From: JADLGL01 sp050184415
GTDB lineage: Bacteria > Pseudomonadota > Alphaproteobacteria > Rhizobiales > Kaistiaceae
Direction of reading: 5' to 3'
Assembly (NCBI GenBank): GCA_050184415.1
Contig: JBFXAJ010000010.1
Coordinates: forward strand, 42,287 to 106,286
Length of the DNA stretch: 64,000 bases
A program made the position numbers and the translations under genes. Below the pieces are notes generated by a model that was not told where the DNA came from, did not search any database, and saw only the letters and a program-made list of their open reading frames with translations. Position 1 is the stretch's first letter, and each line of letters begins with the position of its first letter. Shown here in pieces: positions 8,870 to 17,555 of the stretch.

Positions 8870-11071
8870 ATGTATCAGGCAATCGTCCTCCTGCCCCTCA
8901 CCGGGGCGATCATCGCGGGTCTGATCGCGCTCTTCGGCTCGAGCAAGGCGGTCCGCGAGCATGACGAGGCGCACCCGCCGGCGCCTGTCGGGCACGACCC
9001 GCATCACGGCCACCGGCCGGATGCGAGCATGGTCGTCAACGTCACCCACCATGAGCCGCAGGAAGACCACGGCCATGCCCATCACGGCCCCGCCGGCGGT
9101 CACGATCACGACGACCATGCTCATGGCCATGACGACCCCGACGCCATCGTCACGCCTGGACGTCGCCCGGCCGAGTTGATCACGACCGGCCTTCTCGTCA
9201 TCTCGGCCGTGCTGTCGTGGGTCGCGTTCTTCCAGGTCGCGATGAACGACTTCGAGCTCCAGCAGATCACGGTGCTGAGCTGGATCCATTCCGGCAGCCT
9301 GATCGCCGACTGGACGATCCGCGTCGACACGCTGACCGCCGTGATGCTGGTCGTGGTCACGACCGTGTCGTCGCTCGTCCATCTCTATTCGATCGGCTAC
9401 ATGTCCCATGATCCGCACCAGCCGCGGTTCATGGCGTACCTCTCGCTCTTCACCTTTGCGATGCTCGCGCTGGTGACCGCGGACAACCTCGTCCAGCTCT
9501 TCTTCGGCTGGGAGGGCGTCGGCCTTGCCTCCTATCTCCTGATCGGCTTCTGGTACAAGCGGCCTTCCGCGAACGCGGCCGCCATCAAGGCGTTCGTCGT
9601 CAACCGCGTCGGCGATTTCGGCTTCGCCCTCGGCATCTTCGCGATCTTCTTCCTGTTCGACAGCGTCTCGTTCGAGACCGTGTTCTCGAGCGTCGACGAG
9701 GTCGCCGGCCAGACCATCTTCTTCCTCGGGATGGAGCTCGACGCGCTCAACGTCGTCGCGTTCCTCCTCTTCATCGGCGCGATGGGCAAGTCGGCCCAGT
9801 TCCTCCTGCACACCTGGCTGCCGGACGCGATGGAAGGCCCGACGCCGGTGTCGGCCCTCATCCATGCCGCGACGATGGTCACCGCGGGTGTCTTCCTCGT
9901 CGCCCGCATGTCGCCGATCTTCGAGTTCGCGCCGCATGCGATGGTGTTCGTCACCTTCATCGGCGCCACGACCGCGTTCTTCGCGGCGACGGTCGGCCTC
10001 GTCCAGAACGACATCAAGCGGGTCATCGCCTACTCGACCTGCTCGCAGCTCGGCTACATGTTCGTCGCCCTCGGTGTCGGCGCGTATCCGGTCGCGATCT
10101 TCCACCTCTTCACCCACGCCTTCTTCAAGGCGCTCCTCTTCCTCGGCGCCGGTTCGGTCATCCACGCGGTGGGCGGCGAGCAGGACATGCGGAAGATGGG
10201 CGGGCTGTGGCGGAAGATCCCGCTGACCTACGCCATGATGCTGATCGGGACGCTCGCGCTGACCGGCTTCCCGCTGACCGCCGGCTACTTCTCGAAGGAC
10301 GCGATCGTCGAAGTTGCGGCGGCCGGCGCGGGCCTTGGCGCCGTCGTGGAGGAGGGAGCGACCCACGCGTTGCCGATCATCAATTCGATGGCCGGCTACG
10401 CCTTCATCCTCACCGTCGTCGCGGCGATCTTCACGTCCTTCTATTCGTGGCGCCTCGTCTTCATGACGTTCCACGGGCGGTTCCGTGGTCCGCACCACGT
10501 CCTCGACCACGCCCATGAATCACCGCCCGTGATGACCGTGCCGCTGATGATCCTTGCGGTCGGGGCACTGTTCGCGGGCCTCGTCTTCGCGGACTCTTTC
10601 ATCGGCGACCACGCGCTCGAGGAGTTCTGGCAGGGCTCGATCTTCAACGCCGCCGCCAACCACATCATGCACGACTTCCACTATGTGGAGAGCTGGATCC
10701 CGTGGGCGCCGACCTTCGCGATGGCGCTCGGCCTGATCTTCGCGATCTGGTTCTACCTGATGCGGCCGCAGATCCCGGTCCGGCTCGCCGAGGACCAGCC
10801 GGTCGCGTACCGCTTCCTCCTCAACAAGTGGTACTTCGACGAGATCTACGACACGATCTTCGTCCGCCCGACGCAGTGGCTGGCGAAGTTCCTTTGGAAG
10901 AAGGGCGACGGCTGGCTGATCGACGGCTTCGGTCCCGACGGCATCTCCGCGCGGGTCCAGGGCGTCACGCGGAGCGTCGTCCGGCTCCAGTCCGGCTACA
11001 TCTACCACTATGCCTTCGCCATGCTGATCGGGGCCGCGCTCCTGATCACATGGATGCTGTTCGGCCAGTGA
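8870..11071 (+). CDS. nuoL: NADH-quinone oxidoreductase subunit L with histidine-rich insertion
   Basis: This is the distal antiporter-like subunit of complex I. The proton-channel signatures FFGWEGVGLASYLLIG and GKSAQFLLHTWLPDAMEGP are intact, and the C-terminal lateral helix and last membrane helix are present. At 733 residues it is over 100 longer than the E. coli protein (613). Much of the excess is an insertion after the first hydrophobic segment, residues 31-92, which contains 17 His plus many Asp. Such a segment could bind divalent metal, but that is inference. nuoM starts 10 bases later. Confidence 0.96.
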   Translation: MYQAIVLLPLTGAIIAGLIALFGSSKAVREHDEAHPPAPVGHDPHHGHRPDASMVVNVTHHEPQEDHGHAHHGPAGGHDHDDHAHGHDDPDAIVTPGRRPAELITTGLLVISAVLSWVAFFQVAMNDFELQQITVLSWIHSGSLIADWTIRVDTLTAVMLVVVTTVSSLVHLYSIGYMSHDPHQPRFMAYLSLFTFAMLALVTADNLVQLFFGWEGVGLASYLLIGFWYKRPSANAAAIKAFVVNRVGDFGFALGIFAIFFLFDSVSFETVFSSVDEVAGQTIFFLGMELDALNVVAFLLFIGAMGKSAQFLLHTWLPDAMEGPTPVSALIHAATMVTAGVFLVARMSPIFEFAPHAMVFVTFIGATTAFFAATVGLVQNDIKRVIAYSTCSQLGYMFVALGVGAYPVAIFHLFTHAFFKALLFLGAGSVIHAVGGEQDMRKMGGLWRKIPLTYAMMLIGTLALTGFPLTAGYFSKDAIVEVAAAGAGLGAVVEEGATHALPIINSMAGYAFILTVVAAIFTSFYSWRLVFMTFHGRFRGPHHVLDHAHESPPVMTVPLMILAVGALFAGLVFADSFIGDHALEEFWQGSIFNAAANHIMHDFHYVESWIPWAPTFAMALGLIFAIWFYLMRPQIPVRLAEDQPVAYRFLLNKWYFDEIYDTIFVRPTQWLAKFLWKKGDGWLIDGFGPDGISARVQGVTRSVVRLQSGYIYHYAFAMLIGAALLITWMLFGQ

Positions 11072-11081
11072 GGACGGGACG

Positions 11082-12590
11082 ATGAACTGGCCGATCCTCT
11101 CGACCGTCACCTTCCTGCCGCTGGTCGGCGTCCTCTTCCTGTTCTTCATCCGCGGGGACGATGAATCGTCCCGGAAGAACATCTTCTGGGTCGCGATGTG
11201 GACCACCATCGCCACGTTCATCGTGGCGCTCGTGGTATGGGCGAATTTCGACCCGGCCGATCCCGGCGTCCAGATGGTCGAGGAAACCGCCTGGCTTGGC
11301 GGCGGGCTCAGCTACCGCATGGGCGTCGACGGCATCTCGGTGCTGTTCGTCGTCCTCACCGCATTCCTGATGCCGCTCTGCATCATCGCCAGCAAGCTGT
11401 CGGTGCAGAAGCGGCTCAAGGAATACATGATCGCCTTCCTCGTGCTCGAGACGCTGATGATCGGCGTCTTCTGCGCGCTCGACCTCATCCTCTTCTACGT
11501 CTTCTTCGAAGGCGGCCTCATCCCGATGTTCCTCATCATCGGCGTCTGGGGCGGCGGAAGACGCGTCTATGCGAGCTTCAAGTTCTTCCTCTACACGCTG
11601 CTCGGCTCGGTGCTGATGCTCCTTGCCATGCTCGCGATGTACTGGGAGGCCGGCACCACCAACATCGTCGAGCTCCTGCAGTACCCGTTCCCCGGCGGGA
11701 TGCAGACCTGGCTATGGCTCGCCTTCTTCGCGTCCTTCGCGGTGAAGATGCCGATGTGGCCGGTCCACACCTGGCTGCCGGACGCTCACGTCGAGGCGCC
11801 GACCGCGGGATCGGTGATCCTCGCCGGCGTGCTGCTGAAGATGGGCGGCTACGGCTTCCTCCGCTTCTCGCTTCCGATGTTCCCCGAAGCGTCGGACATG
11901 TTCGCGCCGTTCGTGTTCGTGCTGTCGGTGGTCGCGATCATCTACACCTCGCTCGTCGCGCTGGCGCAGACCGACATCAAGAAGCTGATCGCCTATTCGT
12001 CCGTGGCCCATATGGGCTTCGTCACGCTCGGCATCTTCACGATGACCGAGCAGGGCGTTCAGGGCGGCATCTTCCAGATGCTGTCGCACGGCATCGTCTC
12101 GGGCGCACTCTTCCTTTGCGTCGGCGTCGTCTACGACCGCATGCACACGCGCGACATCGACGCCTATGGCGGCCTCGTCAACCGGATGCCGCTCTACGCC
12201 TTCGCCTTCCTCGTCTTCACGATGGCGAATGTCGGCCTGCCCGGGACCAGCGGCTTCGTCGGCGAGTTCCTGCCGCTCGTCGCCGCCTTCGAGGTCAACA
12301 CCTGGGTCGCGATCTTCGCGACCACCGGCGTCATCCTCTCGGCGTGCTACGCGCTCTGGCTCTATCGCCGGGTGATCTTCGGACCGCTGGTGAAGGACGC
12401 GCTCCGCGGCATCCTCGACCTCACCCGCCGCGAGCAGCTCATCCTCGCCCCGCTCGTGGTCCTGACGATCCTGTTCGGCTTCTGGCCGCAGCCGATCCTC
12501 GACGTCACGGCAGGCTCGGTCGAAGGTCTCGTCACCCAGGTTCAGGCCGCGATCAACGCGCCCGAACAACTCGCCACCGCAGCTCCGTGA
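11082..12590 (+). CDS. nuoM: NADH-quinone oxidoreductase subunit M
   Basis: This antiporter-like, proton-translocating subunit of complex I starts MNWPILSTVTFLPLVGVLF. The conserved glutamate helix FYVFFEGGLIPMFLIIG and the lysine helix FAVKMPMWPVHTWLPDAH are both present. Fourteen hydrophobic segments fit the 502 residues, which is normal for the family. It lies between nuoL and nuoN with short gaps on each side. Confidence 0.97.
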   Translation: MNWPILSTVTFLPLVGVLFLFFIRGDDESSRKNIFWVAMWTTIATFIVALVVWANFDPADPGVQMVEETAWLGGGLSYRMGVDGISVLFVVLTAFLMPLCIIASKLSVQKRLKEYMIAFLVLETLMIGVFCALDLILFYVFFEGGLIPMFLIIGVWGGGRRVYASFKFFLYTLLGSVLMLLAMLAMYWEAGTTNIVELLQYPFPGGMQTWLWLAFFASFAVKMPMWPVHTWLPDAHVEAPTAGSVILAGVLLKMGGYGFLRFSLPMFPEASDMFAPFVFVLSVVAIIYTSLVALAQTDIKKLIAYSSVAHMGFVTLGIFTMTEQGVQGGIFQMLSHGIVSGALFLCVGVVYDRMHTRDIDAYGGLVNRMPLYAFAFLVFTMANVGLPGTSGFVGEFLPLVAAFEVNTWVAIFATTGVILSACYALWLYRRVIFGPLVKDALRGILDLTRREQLILAPLVVLTILFGFWPQPILDVTAGSVEGLVTQVQAAINAPEQLATAAP

Positions 12591-12600
12591 GCGTCAGCCG

Positions 12601-14040
12601 ATGATCCCCGTCCTGCCGCCCACCGGAGACGACCTCCTGGCAATCCTGCCGGAGCTGCTGCTCGCCGGCGGCGCGCTCGTCCTCCTGCTTCTCGGCGCCT
12701 TCACCCGCAACTCCGGTCGCGTGGTCACCACGCTCGCGCTGCTGCTGGTCGCTGCAGCGGCGTTGTCGCTGTTCTTCCTCCCGCTGACCGGGTCGATCTT
12801 CAGCGGCGCCTTCGTCCTCGACCCGTTCGCGCGCTTCATGAAGATTGCGACGCTCATCGGCTCGGCGGTCGCGCTGATCCTCTCGACCGGCTCCCAGCGC
12901 CAGGACGTCACCGGACGGTTCGAGTACCCGATCCTCGTCGTGATCGCGACGCTCGGCATGATGGTGATGATCTCGTCGCACGACATCATCTCGCTCTATG
13001 TCGGCCTCGAATTGCAGTCGCTGTCGCTCTACGTGCTGGCTGCGATCAACCGCGACTCCGTGCGCTCGACGGAAGCCGGCATCAAGTATTTCGTCCTCGG
13101 CGCGCTGTCCTCGGGCCTCCTCCTTTACGGCGGCTCTTTGGTCTACGGCTTCACCGGCCAGACCTCGTTCTCGGGCATTGCCGCGGCTCTCGAGGGCGGC
13201 GCCGAGACCGGCCTGATCTTCGGCCTCGTGTTCCTTCTCGCCGGCCTCGCCTTCAAGGTTTCGGCCGTGCCGTTCCACATGTGGACGCCCGACGTCTACC
13301 AGGGCGCCCCGACGCCTGTGACCGCCTTCTTCGCGGCCGCGCCGAAGCTCGCGGCGATGGCGCTCTTCATCCGCGTCGTATCCGAGCCGTTCGCCGGGAT
13401 CGCCGACCAGTCGCAGCAGGTGATCACGTTCCTCGCTATCGCCTCGATGGTGCTCGGCGCCTTCGCCGCGATCGGCCAGAACAACATCAAGCGCCTGATG
13501 GCGTATTCGGCGATCGGCCATGTCGGCTACGCGCTGGTCGGTCTCGCCGCCGGGACCGAGGAGGGCGTTCGCGGCGTCATCATCTACCTCGTCATCTACC
13601 TCGCGATGACCCTCGGCACTTTTGCCTGCATCCTCGCGATGCGCCGGCCGGAAGGGCCGGTCGAGACCATCTCGGACCTCGCCGGTCTGTCGCGCACCAA
13701 CCCGATGATGGCGTTCTTCCTCGGCGCGCTGCTCTTCTCGCTCGCGGGCATTCCGCCGCTGGCGGGCTTCTTCGGCAAGTTCTATGTATTTCTTGCCGCG
13801 ATCGAAGCGGGCCTGTATCCGCTTGCGGTCATCGGCGTCCTCGCCAGCGTCGTCGGCGCCTACTATTATTTGCGGATCGTGAAGATCATGTATTTCGACG
13901 AACCGGCCGGCGCCTTCGAGCCGATGAACAACCAGCTTCGCGGCGTCCTTGTCCTCTCGGGTGTCTTCACGCTCGGCTTCATCGTTTTCGCTCGCCCGCT
14001 CACCGATCTCGCATCGACCGCCGCGCAGACCTTCTTCTGA
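12601..14040 (+). CDS. nuoN: NADH-quinone oxidoreductase subunit N
   Basis: This is the third antiporter-like subunit of complex I. The motifs SLYVGLELQSLSLYVLAAIN (key Glu) and FKVSAVPFHMWTPDVYQGAP (key Lys) are intact. Its 479 residues are normal for the family. It is the last nuo gene, and birA follows after only five bases, so transcription probably continues into the downstream genes. Confidence 0.97.
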   Translation: MIPVLPPTGDDLLAILPELLLAGGALVLLLLGAFTRNSGRVVTTLALLLVAAAALSLFFLPLTGSIFSGAFVLDPFARFMKIATLIGSAVALILSTGSQRQDVTGRFEYPILVVIATLGMMVMISSHDIISLYVGLELQSLSLYVLAAINRDSVRSTEAGIKYFVLGALSSGLLLYGGSLVYGFTGQTSFSGIAAALEGGAETGLIFGLVFLLAGLAFKVSAVPFHMWTPDVYQGAPTPVTAFFAAAPKLAAMALFIRVVSEPFAGIADQSQQVITFLAIASMVLGAFAAIGQNNIKRLMAYSAIGHVGYALVGLAAGTEEGVRGVIIYLVIYLAMTLGTFACILAMRRPEGPVETISDLAGLSRTNPMMAFFLGALLFSLAGIPPLAGFFGKFYVFLAAIEAGLYPLAVIGVLASVVGAYYYLRIVKIMYFDEPAGAFEPMNNQLRGVLVLSGVFTLGFIVFARPLTDLASTAAQTFF

Positions 14041-14045
14041 TCGAA

Positions 14046-14876
14046 ATGGCATTCGTCCTCGGCCCCAACGCCCTTGCGGCCGGCTATCGTCTCTTCTCCT
14101 TCGACAGCGTCGGCTCGACCAGCGACGAAGCCCTGAAACTCGCCCGCGGCGGCGATCGCGGCAGCGTCTGGTTCGCCGCGCTCGAGCAGACCGCCGGCCA
14201 CGGCCGGCGCGGCCGCCCGTGGCAGACGCAGCGCGGCAACCTCGCGGCCAGCGTCTTCGTCGTCACCGATGCGATCCCGAGCCGCGCCGCGACCCTCGGT
14301 TTCGTCGGCGGCCTCGCGCTCCACGACGCGCTCGCCCGTTCGGCGCCCAACCTTGCCGTCAGCATGGCGATGGATGCCGCCCAGGGCGGACGGACCCGGC
14401 TGGCATTGAAATGGCCGAACGACCTCGTCGCTGACGACGGCGCCAAGGTCGCTGGCATTCTCCTCCAGGCCGTGAACCTCGACCGCGGCCGTTCCGGAAT
14501 CGTGGCCGGCATCGGCGTGAACGTCCTCGCGGCGCCCGAAGGCCTCGAGATTCCGACGACGTCGCTGTCGGCGCTCGGCAGCCGCGTCAGCGCGGAGGAA
14601 CTATTCGTCGATCTCGCGGAAGCATGGGTCCGGTACGAGCGGATCTGGAACGACGGCCGCGGCCTTGCCGAGATCCGCGGAGAGTGGCTCGCGCGGGCGT
14701 CCGGCGTCGGCGGCCCGGTCGCCGTCCACACCGAGGAGGGCGTCACGAGGGGCGTCTTCGAGACCATCGACGACGAGGGTTGCCTCGTGGTGCGCGCGCT
14801 CGACGGCTCGTCGCGCCGCGTGACGGCGGGCGAGGTCCATTTCGGCGCCGCGGCGACCCTCCGGCCGGCCGTCTAG
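14046..14876 (+). CDS. birA: Biotin--[acetyl-CoA-carboxylase] ligase
   Basis: This enzyme activates biotin with ATP and attaches it to the biotin carrier protein. The catalytic core shows GHGRRGRPWQT (biotinyl-AMP binding), LKWPNDLV and the following KVAGILLQ. It lacks the N-terminal helix-turn-helix of E. coli BirA, so it should be a ligase only and not the bio repressor. The start MAFVLGPNALAAGYRLFSFD was chosen because it follows nuoN closely and fits group I ligases. The protein has 276 residues. The rnj start follows one base after its stop. Confidence 0.93.
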   Translation: MAFVLGPNALAAGYRLFSFDSVGSTSDEALKLARGGDRGSVWFAALEQTAGHGRRGRPWQTQRGNLAASVFVVTDAIPSRAATLGFVGGLALHDALARSAPNLAVSMAMDAAQGGRTRLALKWPNDLVADDGAKVAGILLQAVNLDRGRSGIVAGIGVNVLAAPEGLEIPTTSLSALGSRVSAEELFVDLAEAWVRYERIWNDGRGLAEIRGEWLARASGVGGPVAVHTEEGVTRGVFETIDDEGCLVVRALDGSSRRVTAGEVHFGAAATLRPAV

Positions 14877-14877
14877 C

Positions 14878-16542
14878 ATGGCCGGTCCGACAGAACTCGT
14901 CTTCGTCCCGCTCGGCGGCGTGGGCGAGATCGGCATGAATTTCGGCCTCTATGGCTACGGCCCAGCCAACAACCGGCGCTGGATCGTGGTCGATTGCGGC
15001 GTGTCGTTCCCCGGGCCGGACCTTCCGGGCATCGACATCGTGTTCCCGGAGGTCACCTTCATCGAGGAGCAGCGCGACCGCCTCCTCGGCATCGTCATCA
15101 CCCACGCCCACGAGGACCATTACGGCGCGCTGACAACGCTGTGGCCGAAGCTCCGCGCGCAGATCTACGCGACCGCCTTCACCGCCGGCCTTCTCGAAGC
15201 CAAGCGCGGGAATGGCGGGACCGAACTCCCGGTGACCGAGGTGAGGGCAGGGCAGCGCATCCAGCTCGGGCCGTTCGAGGTCGAGTTCATTTCCGTCGCC
15301 CACTCGATCCCCGAGGCGATGGCGCTCGCGATCCGGACCGAAGCCGGCACCGTCGTCCACACCGGCGACTGGAAGATCGACAAGGACCCGCAGGTCGGAC
15401 CGCCGACCAACGAGAATCGCCTCCGCGAGATCGGCGAGGAGGGTGTCCTCGCGCTGGTGTGCGATTCGACCAATGCCGCCCGGACCGGCCACAGCCCGTC
15501 CGAAGGCGCCGTCGCCCGCGAATTGACGACGCTGGTCGCCGAGGCGAGGGGGAGGGTCGCCTTCACCCTCTTCGCGTCCAACGTCGCCCGCCTCCGCTCG
15601 ATCGCGCTCGCCGCCCGCGCCGCCGGCCGCGAGGTCGTCGCCGTCGGCCGGGCAATCCGCCGCGTCGTCGAGGTCGCGACCGAGCTCGGCTACCTCCGCG
15701 ATGCGCCGCCGTTCCGCGAAGCGGACACCCTCGAGCACCTCCCGGCCGGCAATGTCGTCCTCATCCTCTCCGGCAGCCAGGGCGAGCCGCGGGCGGCGCT
15801 GGCCCGGGTCGCCGCCGGCGAGGATCGCCTCGTGCGCCTTGGTCCGGGCGACGTCATGGTGTTCTCGTCGCGCACCATTCCCGGCAACGAGCGGCCGGTC
15901 ATCGATATCCAGAACCGGCTGATCGCCGCCGGCGTCGAGGTGATCACCGACCGCGACCGGCTGGTCCACGTCTCGGGCCACCCGCGGCGCGAAGAGCTGC
16001 TCGAAATGTACAATTGGGTGCGGCCGCAGATCCTGGTACCGGTCCACGGCGAGGCCGCCCATCTCGCCGCCCAGGCCGAACTCGGCCGTGCCGCCGGGAT
16101 AAAATCGGTGCTGCGCCTCGAGGATGGCGGGATCGCGCGGTTGTCTCCCGACCCGACGGTGTTTCCCTCGGCGGTGCCGGTCGGGCGGATCTATCGCGAC
16201 GGCACGATCGTCGGCGACCGCGACGAGCTCGGTATCTCGGAACGCCGGCGCATGGCGTTCGCCGGGCATGTCAGCGTGTTCGTCCTCCTCGACCATCGCG
16301 GCGAGCTCGAGCACGCGCCGCAATGCATCCTTGCCGGCGTCCCGATCCGGACCGCCGACGGCAAACCGATGGCGGGGCTCGTTAACCGGGCGGTCGTCGG
16401 CGCCCTGTCGAGCATCCCGAGGCCGCGGCGGCGCGACCCCGAGCTGGTGATGGATGCGGTCCGGCGCTCGGTACGGGCGGCGATCGCCGACGTCTGGGAC
16501 AAGAAGCCGATTTGCACCGTCCATGTGGCGGTGATTGAGTAG
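14878..16542 (+). CDS. rnj: Ribonuclease J family metallo-beta-lactamase RNase
   Basis: This is a 5'-3' exonuclease/endonuclease of the RNase J family, used for RNA maturation and decay. The frame begins MAGPTELVFVPLGGVGEIGM, which is typical of the family. The metal-binding motif THAHEDHYGAL, the later HTGDWKID and the beta-CASP region with LSGSQGEPR are all present, and HGEAAHL lies towards the C-terminus. Its 554 residues match alphaproteobacterial RNase J. Confidence 0.95.
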   Translation: MAGPTELVFVPLGGVGEIGMNFGLYGYGPANNRRWIVVDCGVSFPGPDLPGIDIVFPEVTFIEEQRDRLLGIVITHAHEDHYGALTTLWPKLRAQIYATAFTAGLLEAKRGNGGTELPVTEVRAGQRIQLGPFEVEFISVAHSIPEAMALAIRTEAGTVVHTGDWKIDKDPQVGPPTNENRLREIGEEGVLALVCDSTNAARTGHSPSEGAVARELTTLVAEARGRVAFTLFASNVARLRSIALAARAAGREVVAVGRAIRRVVEVATELGYLRDAPPFREADTLEHLPAGNVVLILSGSQGEPRAALARVAAGEDRLVRLGPGDVMVFSSRTIPGNERPVIDIQNRLIAAGVEVITDRDRLVHVSGHPRREELLEMYNWVRPQILVPVHGEAAHLAAQAELGRAAGIKSVLRLEDGGIARLSPDPTVFPSAVPVGRIYRDGTIVGDRDELGISERRRMAFAGHVSVFVLLDHRGELEHAPQCILAGVPIRTADGKPMAGLVNRAVVGALSSIPRPRRRDPELVMDAVRRSVRAAIADVWDKKPICTVHVAVIE

Positions 16543-16569
16543 CCGCCTCGCACCCGTCATGGACGTCCG

Positions 16570-16836
16570 ATGAACTGGCTCACCCTTGCCGCGATCTACT
16601 TCGTCGTCTGGTGGCTTTGCCTGTTCATCATCCTGCCGATCGGCGTGAGGTCGCAGGCCGAGGACAGCGAGGGCGCGATCATGGGCACGACGGAGAGCGC
16701 CCCGGCCCGCCCGCGCCTCCTCAGGCGCGCGCTCGCCACCACCGTGCTCGCGGCCGTCGTGGTCGGCGTCCTCTACTACGCCAACGCCAATTGGGGCCTG
16801 ACGCTGGAGAACGTCAGCCGCATGTTCGGGCAGTAG
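16570..16836 (+). CDS. DUF1467 family membrane protein
   Basis: This 88-residue protein has two hydrophobic helices, at about residues 5-24 and 55-72. The motif LPIGVRSQAE just after the first helix is characteristic of the DUF1467 family. Its function is unknown. It follows rnj by 27 bases in the same orientation and is the last gene of the run that begins with nuo. In some relatives, from memory, a methylmalonyl-CoA epimerase gene sits between these two, but none is present here. Confidence 0.85.
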   Translation: MNWLTLAAIYFVVWWLCLFIILPIGVRSQAEDSEGAIMGTTESAPARPRLLRRALATTVLAAVVVGVLYYANANWGLTLENVSRMFGQ

Positions 16837-16924
16837 GCGATTCCTCCGCAGAGCAGATGAGCGCGGGTCCAGTTGCCGCGCCGCCCGCCGAAGCGCTGCC
16901 CGGCGTGGCACCTGTCCACCAGCA

Positions 16925-17055
16925 CACTCCTCCCCGGCCTTCGAGCCGGGGTCCATTGGCCCATCGGCGAATGCGTCGGAGGCAGAGTCACTCTGACCGT
17001 CCGCACGAGCGGGAGAGCTATTGGGCGCCGGGTCAAAGCCCGGCGAGGAGCTTGT
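16925..17055. repeat. Two-hairpin dispersed intergenic element (REP/RIME-like)
   Basis: Two hairpins face each other about 75 bases apart. The left is CCCCGGC/GCCGGGG (16932-16951) and the right is GCCGGG/CCCGGC (17027-17044). The sequence around the left hairpin, starting CTCCTC and ending near CCATTGG, is largely the reverse complement of that around the right one, so the whole unit is an imperfect inverted repeat. This is the architecture of rhizobial intergenic mosaic elements. Copy number cannot be judged from one window. Confidence 0.5.
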
Positions 17056-17110
17056 GGCGGGGGCTTCGCAACACCGGGAGTGGAGTGCCAAGGCGCCTCA
17101 ACACCGACCC

Positions 17111-17142
17111 CCCAAAACAAAAGCAAGGCCCGGAGGCCTTGC
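17111..17142 (-). terminator. Intrinsic terminator of a minus-strand transcript
   Basis: Read on the minus strand, GCAAGGCC, loop TCCG and GGCCTTGC form a perfect 8-bp stem followed by TTTTGTTTTG. It points away from proS and towards the end of the DUF1467 gene. No protein-coding gene on the minus strand ends here, which implies a non-coding transcript upstream of it. Confidence 0.75.
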
Positions 17143-17350
17143 CAGAAGTCTTCGCGTCCTAACCCTTCTACGCCTGATCCCGGATGACCACTCTTTAATG
17201 GTGGTCGACACGTTCACCGGCTGGCTGCTGGCGTGAGCCGCGCCCGAAGAGCTTCCTCCCAAGACTCAGACCGCGATACTCTTCTCCCCTGCGGCTTGGC
17301 GCCGCGGTTCCTTCTTCGAGGAGGCTGCACCCTAGCCAACTGAATCCCCC
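17113..17350 (-). ncRNA. Probable small non-coding RNA divergent from proS
   Basis: The region in front of the minus-strand terminator holds no convincing ORF but can fold well. Internal hairpins are GCGGC/GCCGC around positions 17291-17305 and GACCAC/GTGGTC at 17186-17206. A CCTCCTC segment, resembling an anti-Shine-Dalgarno loop, lies near its 5' part. A weak -10-like CATAAG lies just upstream of about 17355 on the minus strand, but I see no good -35. I recall that rhizobia encode an alpha-r family trans-acting sRNA next to proS, but I cannot confirm membership. The 5' end is approximate. The rest of this gap, 17351-17555, shows nothing else I recognise. Confidence 0.5.
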
Positions 17351-17555
17351 CTGTCATCAACTTATGCAGCGTTGCTCGAACAATTTGCATGCCCGGTTCA
17401 TTGCGTCAGCATCCCTGACACGTGCGGTGCCGTGCCGCGGTGGGCAACTCGTCATATTGCCGTCGTGAGCGGCGGCGTTCTCCGTCGTGCTTGCTCTCGG
17501 GCAGCCGCTTTGCTTTGACTGCCGCCGGCTTCCCCGAAAGGTCCACGAGTCGCCC

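Noticed and set aside
17113..17350. The minus-strand RNA considered as 6S RNA, SRP RNA, tmRNA or RNase P RNA
   Set aside because: I could not find the SRP GGAAGGAAGCAGCC-like core, the RNase P GAGGAAAGTCC element, a tmRNA acceptor end or a convincing 6S central bubble with closing stem.
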